Origin: Lysinibacillus louembei
Lineage (GTDB): Bacteria; Bacillota; Bacilli; Bacillales_A; Planococcaceae
NCBI RefSeq assembly: GCF_033880585.1
Contig: NZ_CP137624.1
Coordinates: forward strand, 186,001-250,000
Length of the DNA: 64,000 nucleotides
Direction of reading: 5' to 3'
Position numbers and translations under genes: made by a program. This document shows positions 52,810 to 60,913 of the stretch, piece by piece. The notes under the pieces were generated by a model that was not told where the DNA came from, searched no databases, and saw only the letters and a program-made list of their open reading frames with translations. Position 1 is the first letter of the stretch. The number at the start of each line of letters is the position of its first letter.

Positions 52810-52935
52810 TTGAAGTGGAGGGGGCGACTCTCACAGGAACAGCGTAGGCGGAAAATCCATTTTTTTCAGCCCTAGCTGAAAAAAATTAGTTGGAGCCTGT
52901 GCCCGTAGAAAGCGTCCCCCGTAATGGAAATTAAC
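52810..52935. repeat. Bacillaceae-type interspersed palindromic element
   Basis: The block begins GTTGATTGAAGTGGAGGGGG and ends with CCCGTAGAAAGCGTCCCCC and ATGGAAATTAAC. It holds an internal hairpin ATTTTTTTCAGC/GCTGAAAAAAATT. It matches the general form of a multicopy repeat (GACTCCTG-G-GGAA-AGC ... GCCCG-GGAAAGCGTC) that I recall from many Bacillaceae genomes. Function unknown. Confidence 0.65.
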
Positions 52936-52983
52936 TGTGTTTCTAGCCTTCTCTAAAGATAGTCAGCAACAATAAATACAAAA

Positions 52984-53015
52984 GCCGTTTGGAAAGCACC
53001 TTCTTTCCAAACAGC
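52984..53015 (-). terminator. Terminator after minJ
   Basis: GCCGTTTGGAAAG and CTTTCCAAACAGC form a 13-bp stem with one wobble pair, followed on the minus strand by UUUUGUAUUU. Confidence 0.85.
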
Positions 53016-53019
53016 CTCT

Positions 53020-54189
53020 CTAATTAACTAATAGCAATCCAATTTTATAGTGATCGTTGCTATGCACAACATGCTGTGCTAAGCGCACTTCGTTTTGATG
53101 GTTTAATATTTCTAAACGACAATGTGCTGCATTTACTTGAAGTGCCTCGTACAGCTCACTTTCAGTTAATACGTTTTTGCCATTCACTTTACGAATGACT
53201 TCACCTGCTACTAAGCCCATTTTTTCAGCAGGTGAATTGGGCAATACACCTGCGATAATAACACCGCTCGAGAGTGGAGCAACCGCATATGCATCTGTGC
53301 GTTCTTGGATTTTGAAGTAAAGGCTAATAAGCAAGCGAACGATTGCTGCGCTTATTAATGTCATAACACCAATCAATGGTATGAAATAGGAAGCTAATCC
53401 ACCAATTAATACGAGCTGTGCCAAAATAAAAATGGAACGACTATACTTTGGGTAAAAATAAGTGGGTAATGTGCGCTTCGTTATTTGCTGGAAGCCAAAA
53501 ACAACTGGGAATAACACAAGCGAAAACTCGCTAGCACCTAAACTAAATTGTGGCCACCATGGCAAATAAGCTGCAATAGCATCGCCTGGAACAATGAAAA
53601 ATAACGGCACGAGTTGGATACCTTTGCTAAAATATGCAACAGCATTCCTACCACGCTTCGTCTGCTCTATAATTGGTGAAGCAAATTGAGGTCCTACTTT
53701 ACGAATAAAACGAGCTTCTATAATCAATAGCATCCCAGCAATTAGTGAAACAGTCATTGCCGCACCATGCTCATAAGCAAAGCCTTCAAATGTAAAGCCC
53801 AACACAGTAAATGTTTTTCCGAAATACGCTAGCCCAACAAGTACACTAAAGCTAACCGCTATCGTCACAATCGGCGATAATAAATGGAATATAAAAGCAA
53901 GCACTGTAACAATGCTAACAGCTGTTAATAGCAATAAAAATTCACTTGGCACAACAAAGCCAGCTGCTAATATAATGATAGATATGAGAATGCTAGCAGC
54001 CCAACTGACCTTTGCGAAATTCGCAAACTCTGACCAACCATTTAAAATTCGAATTTTAAAAAACCGACGCTCACGTTTCACACGTCTATAGCCAAGATAA
54101 ACTGCAAAGAAAGCAGCTATATATAATAATGGATTCATAATAAAACGCAAAATGGCCATTAGTACTTCTACAATAATATCTATATACAC
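53020..54189 (-). CDS. minJ: Cell-division topological determinant MinJ
   Basis: A 389-residue protein with about eight membrane helices and a C-terminal PDZ domain (SSGVIIAGVLPNSPAEKMGL, then GEVIRKVNGKNVLTESELYE). This is the MinJ (YvjD) layout; MinJ links DivIVA to MinD at poles and septum. The GTG at 54189 has AGGTG at a good distance; a TTG at 54204 is the alternative. Position after ctpB matches B. subtilis. Confidence 0.9.
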   Translation of the reverse strand: MYIDIIVEVLMAILRFIMNPLLYIAAFFAVYLGYRRVKRERRFFKIRILNGWSEFANFAKVSWAASILISIIILAAGFVVPSEFLLLLTAVSIVTVLAFIFHLLSPIVTIAVSFSVLVGLAYFGKTFTVLGFTFEGFAYEHGAAMTVSLIAGMLLIIEARFIRKVGPQFASPIIEQTKRGRNAVAYFSKGIQLVPLFFIVPGDAIAAYLPWWPQFSLGASEFSLVLFPVVFGFQQITKRTLPTYFYPKYSRSIFILAQLVLIGGLASYFIPLIGVMTLISAAIVRLLISLYFKIQERTDAYAVAPLSSGVIIAGVLPNSPAEKMGLVAGEVIRKVNGKNVLTESELYEALQVNAAHCRLEILNHQNEVRLAQHVVHSNDHYKIGLLLVN

Positions 54190-54287
54190 AACTTCACCTA
54201 CCAAGCTTCTTGTTTTACAATTCCTAGTCTATATTGTAGCAAAACCTTATTATAATGCGTAGCGCAAATTGTCCTGACTATATAAAA

Positions 54288-55709
54288 TTACTTTTGACTC
54301 TCTAGCTCATGCAATAAAAAGCTAATTGCCATTTCAAGCTGCAAATCATGCTCTGGTTTTTCTTTATAGGAAAGCACCTCTTCCTGTAGTGCAGTAAAGA
54401 AGCTTTCATCTAGCTCTTCTCCCTGAACTAAATCGTGCTTTTTACGGAACTGTTGGACAACTTCAACTGTTTCTTCATCAAAAAAGCCATCTGTTCGTCC
54501 AATAGAATAGCCGAGCTCATTCAATATATTTTGCACATAAGCAATTTCTTCACTAAAGTCCCCTTGCTGGAAAGTGCCTAATAAAGGCATCATTTCGATT
54601 GTAAAGAGCGGATGCTGCTTTACCTCTATATCTGGTAAAACACCTTTGCCATGAATCCATTCCTTTGTTGGTGTAAGCCATTTATTTGTAGATAGCTTTA
54701 CCTCACCACCATTTTGCAGCTCCCAAGACTTCTGTACTGTCCCTTTGCCAAAGCTTGTATCGCCGATAATTGTTGCACGCTCCCACGCCTGCATGGCAGC
54801 TGAGAATACCTCACTCGCTGAAGCACTCCCTTCGTTCTGCAAAATAACAATTGGCTTTGTCAATGCGTCGATTAACTCTGGTTGTGTTGCTAATGGCTCC
54901 AATGCTCCTACATTATTTTGCATGTAGGCGAAAATGCGCTCGCGGTTTTCCAATGTACTAATAATTTCTGCTACACTATGCAAATATCCCCCTGGATTAC
55001 CTCGTACATCGACAATCCAACCTTCTACATCTTTCTTACTTATTTCTGCAATAGCATTTTTCCACTCTTCTGCCGTTTTTTCACCAAACATGCTCAACGA
55101 TACGTAACCAAATGCTTCTTCAGCCCGTTCAATAACAGCAGCTTCTACCGTTTCATTTTTTAATGCTGCTCGTTCAATTGTTAGCTTAATATGACGCTCT
55201 GCCTGTGGTCTATATAAGACAAGCGTTACTTTTTCTCCGCTTTTCCCTTGCATTAAACGCATAACGTCACCCATTGTTTTACCTTCAAGTCGCTCATTAT
55301 TAATTTGGACAATTTCATCCAATGGGCGCACACCTGCTTTTTCCGCCGGTGAATCTTTAACAGGTGAAATAATGACAAACTTCCCATGTGTCTCTGCTAG
55401 CTCCACACCAATCCCTACTCGTTCGCTTGCAAGTGACTGTCTATGTATGGCAGCCTCCTGTTCGCTATAATATGTGCTATACGGGTCTTTAATTGCCGAT
55501 GCCATACCACGTAATGCTCCTTCTACTAACACATTCGACGATGTGTCATACACAGATTGCTGTGAAATTAATGTATACAATTCATCAACAACTGATAATT
55601 CCTCTGTAGGTACCTTTTTTGCAGAAAAAAAGTCACTGTTCCATAAAAATAAACTACCTCCAACAATCGCAACGACACAAAACAATAAAACAATTCGGCT
55701 TTTGCGCAT
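54288..55709 (-). CDS. ctpB: C-terminal processing peptidase CtpB (S41)
   Basis: A 473-residue S41 protease. An N-terminal membrane anchor comes first, then a PDZ domain (IISPVKDSPAEKAGVRPLDE) and the catalytic core with the serine in EGSASASEVFSAAMQ and lysine in GDTSFGKGTVQKSW. A C-terminal peptidoglycan-binding repeat follows (FDEETVEVVQQFRKKHDL). In B. subtilis CtpB cleaves SpoIVFA during sporulation. It lies downstream of ftsEX and upstream of minJ. Confidence 0.94.
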   Translation of the reverse strand: MRKSRIVLLFCVVAIVGGSLFLWNSDFFSAKKVPTEELSVVDELYTLISQQSVYDTSSNVLVEGALRGMASAIKDPYSTYYSEQEAAIHRQSLASERVGIGVELAETHGKFVIISPVKDSPAEKAGVRPLDEIVQINNERLEGKTMGDVMRLMQGKSGEKVTLVLYRPQAERHIKLTIERAALKNETVEAAVIERAEEAFGYVSLSMFGEKTAEEWKNAIAEISKKDVEGWIVDVRGNPGGYLHSVAEIISTLENRERIFAYMQNNVGALEPLATQPELIDALTKPIVILQNEGSASASEVFSAAMQAWERATIIGDTSFGKGTVQKSWELQNGGEVKLSTNKWLTPTKEWIHGKGVLPDIEVKQHPLFTIEMMPLLGTFQQGDFSEEIAYVQNILNELGYSIGRTDGFFDEETVEVVQQFRKKHDLVQGEELDESFFTALQEEVLSYKEKPEHDLQLEMAISFLLHELESQK

Positions 55710-55768
55710 CTACTAACCTCCTACTAAACAAATTATGAATAATAGAAGAAAATGATACGTCTATTGTT

Positions 55769-56332
55769 TTATTTTAATTTCGCTACATATTGTTGCAATG
55801 TCTCTAGGCTAAGTGGTCCAGTAATTTTATGCTGCACACGCCCTTCTGAATCAATCATAAAGGTTGTCGGAATCACTAATATTTTATAGGTTTCAGCAAT
55901 ATCCTTTGTCTCAGCAAGTAAAACTGGAAACTGTACATTAAGTCCATTAACGAATTGCTGAATTTGCTTATGTGAGCCGTCCTGATATGTTAGGTTTACT
56001 GCTAAAATTTCTACATTATCATCTGCTGCATGCTTTTTATAATAATTTTGCATATGTGGCATTTCCACTTTACAAGGTGGACACCATGTTGCCCAAAAGT
56101 TAATCACCACTTTTTTGCCACGGTAATCTTCTAATGACACGGTTTGTCCATCCAATGTTTGTAAAGTAAAATTAGGTGCCAGCTCTCCCTTTTTCAAGCC
56201 AACTAGCTCAACCTCTTGTCCAATCGTCGCCTCTGCAAGTCGTTGGCTATCCTCAATTTGCCCTTTTATATATGTTACAACTGCAATAATTATTAAAAGG
56301 AGAATAAGCAGTAAGCTGATATTTTTCTTCAT
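55769..56332 (-). CDS. ResA-like membrane-anchored thioredoxin
   Basis: A 187-residue protein with one N-terminal membrane anchor and a TlpA/ResA-type thioredoxin domain outside the membrane. FWATWCPPCKVEMPHM gives the active CxxC, and VIPTTFMIDSEG the cis-proline loop. It probably reduces disulfides on secreted or cytochrome-maturation substrates. It sits between the M23 peptidase and ctpB. ResA and StoA cannot be separated by sequence alone. Confidence 0.88.
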   Translation of the reverse strand: MKKNISLLLILLLIIIAVVTYIKGQIEDSQRLAEATIGQEVELVGLKKGELAPNFTLQTLDGQTVSLEDYRGKKVVINFWATWCPPCKVEMPHMQNYYKKHAADDNVEILAVNLTYQDGSHKQIQQFVNGLNVQFPVLLAETKDIAETYKILVIPTTFMIDSEGRVQHKITGPLSLETLQQYVAKLK

Positions 56333-56373
56333 CCACTATCACCTCATTTGTTGTTGCGTATTTTATAGTGTAG

Positions 56374-56464
56374 TTATTTGCAAACTCTGCTTGTTTATTT
56401 GCGGGTTTCTTATTTTATTTGCGGCTTTTCCCAAGATATTTGCGCCTTCCTCAGTTTATCAGCA
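56374..56464. repeat. Phased array with about 20.5-bp period, TTTATTTGCG core
   Basis: TTAT-type cores recur with the central A at 56376, 56397, 56417, 56438 and 56458, spacing 21, 20, 21, 20. The best copies read TTTATTTGCGG; the outer ones are degenerate. It lies just upstream of the thioredoxin gene and before the M23 gene terminator. It resembles the TTTATTCTACG array at 2104-2166. Confidence 0.7.
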
Positions 56465-56487
56465 AATGCAATTCTTTAAATACAAAG

Positions 56488-56518
56488 GGCTGTCAGGAAG
56501 CGCCTGCTTCTGACAGCC
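56488..56518 (-). terminator. Terminator after the M23 peptidase gene
   Basis: GGCTGTCAGGAAGC and GCTTCTGACAGCC form a strong stem. The minus-strand transcript continues CCUUUGUAUUU. Confidence 0.85.
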
Positions 56519-56524
56519 TATTGC

Positions 56525-57778
56525 TTATAGCGGGATATAGCGTAGTGGGTTTACTGAGCCTACACTTTGTCCACGCCATGGTCCAATATGGATTTCAAAA
56601 TGTAAGTGTGGTCCTGTCGAACGACCTGTACTACCCATCGAGGCAATTCTTTGCCCCTTAGCTACCGTCTCGCCTACTCCTACATTAAATCCACTTAAAT
56701 GCGCATATACCGTTGTGAAAATTTGCCCATCAATTGAATGTGTTAAAATCACAACATTTCCATATGAAGATAATGGTCCTGCATATGACACAACACCATC
56801 TGTTGCTGCCACAATTGGCGTTCCTGTCGCATTCGCTAAATCGACACCGTAGTGGAATTCTGTACCGAATCCAATATTACGCCATCCATAGCCAGATGTT
56901 AAACGACCACTTGTCGGCTTCGTCCAAGTTCCAGATGAGACAACTGGAATATTGTTGCTAGCCATTTCACGTCGACGCTGTAATTCCTGTTGACGTGCAA
57001 TTTCTGCAAGGCGATTTTGCTCTGCAATAATTTGCTTTTGTAGCTCTTCATCTACTACTAATGCCTCTGAATACTCAGCCTCAAGCAATTTCTTCTCTTT
57101 TTTCAGCTTTTCTTGCTCGCGCTCTAGCTCATCGATTAAGGTATTTTTATCCTTTTTCTGTGCATCTAAAGAAGCGCGCAAACGCTCAAGCTCAGCTTGA
57201 TTTTCTTCTAATTCCTTTTTCTTATTTTCCAACAATTGCTTCTGCTCTTCTAAGCTTTCAATATCTCGCTGCTGATCACGCATAATTTGACGGTCTGCAT
57301 CCATCAATGTACTAACTGCCGAAAATCGGTCAATAAAATCTACAAAGCTATTTGCCCCCAGTAGCACATCCAAATAAGAAACTGTGCCATTCGACTGAAT
57401 TGCACGTAGTCGCTCACGTAGCAATTCATCTCGCTTCTCAATTTTCCCTTCGAGCTCAGCAATTGCCTTTTCGAGATCAGCAATTTCTTTATTCGCCACT
57501 TTAATTTCTTCAACAACAGCATCTATTTTCTCGTTCGTTTGCACAATTTTTTGATCAAGCTCTTCAATTTGTGCTAATATTTTTTGCTGTCTATTTTCAT
57601 TCGTTTTAATTTCATTTTTCGTTTCATCAATTGAGTTTTTTAAATTTGATTTTTGTTGTTCGATTTCATTTTTTTTGCCCTTTAAGTCATTTAACGTATT
57701 TGCTGAAACTGCTGGCATTTGCACAATAAGCAAAAATGCTAAAATGACCATTAGCCATTTAAATGGTGCTGACTTCAA
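56525..57778 (-). CDS. Coiled-coil M23 murein hydrolase, probable FtsEX effector
   Basis: A 417-residue secreted protein. It has a signal peptide (about 1-26), two long coiled-coil stretches (about 30-110 and 150-260), then a LytM/M23 domain. The zinc and catalytic residues are present: SGYGWRNIGF, HYGVD (H-x3-D), VYAHLSGF and GPHLHFEIH (H-x-H). The layout is that of EnvC/RipC-type FtsEX partners, but unlike EnvC the active site looks intact. TTG start at 57778, GGGAG nine bases upstream. It directly follows ftsX. Confidence 0.9.
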   Translation of the reverse strand: MKSAPFKWLMVILAFLLIVQMPAVSANTLNDLKGKKNEIEQQKSNLKNSIDETKNEIKTNENRQQKILAQIEELDQKIVQTNEKIDAVVEEIKVANKEIADLEKAIAELEGKIEKRDELLRERLRAIQSNGTVSYLDVLLGANSFVDFIDRFSAVSTLMDADRQIMRDQQRDIESLEEQKQLLENKKKELEENQAELERLRASLDAQKKDKNTLIDELEREQEKLKKEKKLLEAEYSEALVVDEELQKQIIAEQNRLAEIARQQELQRRREMASNNIPVVSSGTWTKPTSGRLTSGYGWRNIGFGTEFHYGVDLANATGTPIVAATDGVVSYAGPLSSYGNVVILTHSIDGQIFTTVYAHLSGFNVGVGETVAKGQRIASMGSTGRSTGPHLHFEIHIGPWRGQSVGSVNPLRYIPL

Positions 57779-57797
57779 TCCAATAAGCTCCCTTCAA

Positions 57798-58694
57798 TTA
57801 AACTCGTAAAAACTTACGCACAGACATAAAGCTACCCCATACGCCAATGAGTATACCAATTCCGATAATTAAAATGTTTACTTGATAAAGCAACGGAGTA
57901 GTAGGTAAAATTTGCAGCATTTGCCCTTTTAAACGAGGCAATAACAGTTGATAAATATTGTAATAGCCAATTGATACGACAATCATCGGAATCAATGAGC
58001 CTAATATACCGAGCCACATGCCTTCTAAAACAAATGGAATACGCACAAATGAATTTGTCGCACCAACAAGCTTCATAATTTCAATCTCATCTCTTCGTGC
58101 AACAATCGTAATACGAATTGTATTTGAAATTAAAAACATAGCTGTGAATAGCAGACCTAAAATCAATACAAGACCTACATTTCGCCCCATTTTAATTGCA
58201 TTGAAAAGCTTCTCTACTTTTCCTTCACCGTATTTGACTTCATATGTATTATCGAACTTATCAATCGCCTTTGCTACATTTGCCGTTTCGTGTGGATTGA
58301 CCGCCTTTACATATAAAACATTATGCAACGGGTTATTTTGCTCATATAAACTAAGCTCGTCCCCAAAATCTTTAATTAGCTTATCAAGCTCCTGCTCCTT
58401 TGAAGAATAAACAACTTCCGCTACATCTGGTAAGTTGTGAATTTCATCAATTAGCTGATCCTCAGCGAGCTTTGCCTCTTCGGTATCTGCAATAATATCG
58501 ATATAGACGCGAATTTCAACATCATTTTCTAAATCAGTTGCCACTTTATTTAAGTTCATCATAATAATCGAAAATACACCAACAAGTAACAATGTAACAG
58601 TGACTGCACTAATTGAGGCAAAAGTCATCCAGCCGTTACGCCCTAATGATTTAAAGCTTTCTCGGAAATGTCGGCGAATTGTTCTACCCTTCAT
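57798..58694 (-). CDS. ftsX: Cell division ABC transporter permease FtsX
   Basis: A 298-residue type VII-like permease. An N-terminal cytoplasmic segment RRHFRESFKSLGRNGWMTFA precedes helix one, a large extracellular domain (about residues 50-160, VEIRVYIDIIADTEEAKL), and three helices with the FtsX loop ARRDEIEIMKLVGATNSFVR. The ATG at 58694 has GGAGGTGA eight bases upstream and overlaps ftsE by 11 bases. FtsEX transmits ATP-driven signals to a cell-wall hydrolase outside. Confidence 0.96.
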   Translation of the reverse strand: MKGRTIRRHFRESFKSLGRNGWMTFASISAVTVTLLLVGVFSIIMMNLNKVATDLENDVEIRVYIDIIADTEEAKLAEDQLIDEIHNLPDVAEVVYSSKEQELDKLIKDFGDELSLYEQNNPLHNVLYVKAVNPHETANVAKAIDKFDNTYEVKYGEGKVEKLFNAIKMGRNVGLVLILGLLFTAMFLISNTIRITIVARRDEIEIMKLVGATNSFVRIPFVLEGMWLGILGSLIPMIVVSIGYYNIYQLLLPRLKGQMLQILPTTPLLYQVNILIIGIGILIGVWGSFMSVRKFLRV

Positions 58695-59370
58695 AGCCGT
58701 AGTCACCTCCATACTCATCACGGGCAATCATACCGCCTTCAATTGCAATTACCCGTCGGCGAATTGTGTTCACAATTTCACGGTTATGTGTTGCCATGAC
58801 AATCGTTGTGCCACGTGCATTAATTTCTTCAAAAATGCTCATAATTTCCCACGATGTTTCAGGATCCAAATTCCCTGTAGGCTCGTCCGCAATAACTACT
58901 TTTGGCATGTTGACGATGGAACGAGCAATAGCAATACGCTGCTGTTCCCCACCAGATAATTCGCTTGGCAGCATACGCGCCTTATGCTTTAAGCCAACAA
59001 GATCTAGAACTTCCAGCACACGTTGACGAATTTTTTTAGGCTGCTCTTCGATTACTTCCATGGCAAAAGCCACATTTTCATAGACAGTTAAGCGTGGCAA
59101 TAGCTTGAAATCTTGAAAGACAACACCAAGCTGCCTGCGCATTCTTGGAATGCGACTTTGCTTTAACGTTGTTAAATTTATACCATTGACAATGACATCA
59201 CCAGACGTCGCTTTTTCTTCTCGATACATTAATTTTATAAATGTAGACTTACCTGCACCACTCGGACCGACAACATAAACGAACTCACCTTGTCGTATAT
59301 CAACAGTGATACCGTTAGAAGCGACAACACCATTCGGATATTTTTTTACAACATTGTTCATTTGAATCAT
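58684..59370 (-). CDS. ftsE: Cell division ATP-binding protein FtsE
   Basis: A 228-residue ABC ATPase. Walker A VGPSGAGKSTFIKLMYREEK, Q-loop VFQDFKLLPRLTVYENVA, signature ELSGGEQQRIAIARSI, Walker B VVIADEPTGNLD and H-loop MATHNREIV are all intact. It starts with ATG after TAGGTGG. It is first in the ftsE-ftsX-M23 unit. Confidence 0.97.
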   Translation of the reverse strand: MIQMNNVVKKYPNGVVASNGITVDIRQGEFVYVVGPSGAGKSTFIKLMYREEKATSGDVIVNGINLTTLKQSRIPRMRRQLGVVFQDFKLLPRLTVYENVAFAMEVIEEQPKKIRQRVLEVLDLVGLKHKARMLPSELSGGEQQRIAIARSIVNMPKVVIADEPTGNLDPETSWEIMSIFEEINARGTTIVMATHNREIVNTIRRRVIAIEGGMIARDEYGGDYGYEG

Positions 59371-59582
59371 TTTTTTACCACCTAAATTTTGTTATATCAC
59401 AAGTTGACATTTTTTTTACTCTTCCTCATTATAACATTGTCTACGCATCATGCTATTACATTTTCATGTCAATCTCACTTGAAATTCACAGTTCTAAGGA
59501 AGGCTTTTATTAACGCCGTTTCACCTTTGTTACAAAGTTTTTCTAATGTAAAATAGCTGCGACAAAATATTACACAAAAAAA

Positions 59583-59615
59583 GCTGTCTGAAAAGAAATT
59601 ATCTTTTCAGACAGC
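59583..59615 (-). terminator. Terminator after the YvlB-like gene
   Basis: GCTGTCTGAAAAGA (59583-59596) and TCTTTTCAGACAGC (59602-59615) form a 14-bp perfect stem, followed on the minus strand by UUUUUUUGUG. Confidence 0.92.
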
Positions 59616-59629
59616 TTGCACATAGCTTA

Positions 59630-60829
59630 TTAATTATTATGGTAACGTACAATTACTGAGCCTGTACGTGTTTCCCCAATTAATTTTAAAACAGGTGCAC
59701 CTTCAACAGCTTTGCTAAAATGTGCTGTTTTCAGTAAAAATTGATCTTCACTTGTGCTAACAGCTACGTCTTGCAAACCAACATCCGTTTTGCCGAAGTT
59801 TGTTGTCACACGACCATCTAATGCCACGTTTTTCGGTACATATAGCTCGACCGTTCCAGCAACAGTAGAGCCTTTTAATTTACGCGCATGTTCAGAGGCT
59901 GTTGTTAAAGTAACCGCTCCATTGACAGATTCTGCTTCAATTTCTTGAATGTCTCCATCAATATAAATACGCCCATTAACAGATTCAGCCTCTAAATCTT
60001 CACCTTTCACTAAACGTGCTTCAATCATACCGTTACCAGAATTTAAATCCGCACGTTGGAATTGTACGTTTTCGATGCGTAGTGCTCCATTATACGTTTT
60101 TAATTTCAATAAAGTTGATTGAATATTGCTCGCTGTAACGCCACCATTTAATAAACGTACGATGAAAATATCATAATTTTTTTCTGGTACATATACACGT
60201 AAATCAACAGAAGACATTTTGACAGCTGTTGCAATCGTGAGCTTACCGTCTCGCAATGTCACAAAGTCATTAGTAAATTTAGCAATTGTTTGCTCTTCAT
60301 CATTATCTGATTTCACTACTTTGACATTTGCTTCTACTAAAATTTTATCATCTGCTGCTTTTTCAATCGTCAGCTTACCGCTCGGTAAATCTACTTCGAA
60401 GCCCTTCACTTCTTCAGCATCGTATACATAAGTTTTGTTGAACTCTACTTTTTCACCAAAAGGAAACTCGAAATCGAATTCCTTCACTTTAGAAAAAGCA
60501 CCGTTCATTAAGCCCATCATACGATTGCTAAATTGAGATAAATCCTCTTTTAAATCATTCATAAATTCGTTCATTTTTTTATTCGCTTCTTTATCGTTGA
60601 ACGCTTTATTAAATAGATCCTCGAAGCCTGTTGATTTATTCTTTGCTGAATCAGTAGTTTTATTATAATCGTCACTTTTCTCTTGCTGTTCTTCCACTTT
60701 AGGTGCAACAGGCATTGTAGCTTGTACAGGCTCGTCTTTCCCTAATCCTTCTAGTAATACAATGGCCTCTTCTGCTGAAATTGTTCCGTTCTCAACTAAT
60801 TTTAAAATACGTTGGCGTTCATTTTGCAT
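59630..60829 (-). CDS. yvlB: YvlB/LiaX-like DUF4097 protein
   Basis: A 399-residue protein. A SHOCT-like N-terminal helix pair (RQRILKLVENGTISAEEAIV) is followed by a charged linker (about 35-75), a helical segment, and a long DUF4097 beta-solenoid (about 130-395) with repeats such as LEAESVNGRIYIDGDI and IEAESVNGAVTLTTAS. Similar proteins include B. subtilis YvlB and enterococcal LiaX, a cell-envelope stress sensor. No signal peptide is visible. It lies between ftsE and uvrA. Confidence 0.85.
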   Translation of the reverse strand: MQNERQRILKLVENGTISAEEAIVLLEGLGKDEPVQATMPVAPKVEEQQEKSDDYNKTTDSAKNKSTGFEDLFNKAFNDKEANKKMNEFMNDLKEDLSQFSNRMMGLMNGAFSKVKEFDFEFPFGEKVEFNKTYVYDAEEVKGFEVDLPSGKLTIEKAADDKILVEANVKVVKSDNDEEQTIAKFTNDFVTLRDGKLTIATAVKMSSVDLRVYVPEKNYDIFIVRLLNGGVTASNIQSTLLKLKTYNGALRIENVQFQRADLNSGNGMIEARLVKGEDLEAESVNGRIYIDGDIQEIEAESVNGAVTLTTASEHARKLKGSTVAGTVELYVPKNVALDGRVTTNFGKTDVGLQDVAVSTSEDQFLLKTAHFSKAVEGAPVLKLIGETRTGSVIVRYHNN

Positions 60830-60880
60830 ATTAAAAAGCCTCCTCTAATTTGTATACTAAGTTATACGATGCAAGTGGAA

Positions 60881-60909
60881 AAAGGTTTCAAATTTTAGCG
60901 AAAACCTTT
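60881..60909 (-). terminator. Weak hairpin after uvrA
   Basis: AAAGGTTT (60881-60888) and AAACCTTT (60902-60909) form an 8-bp stem, followed by UUCC on the minus strand. Read-through into yvlB is possible. Confidence 0.45.
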
Positions 60910-60913
60910 ACTA

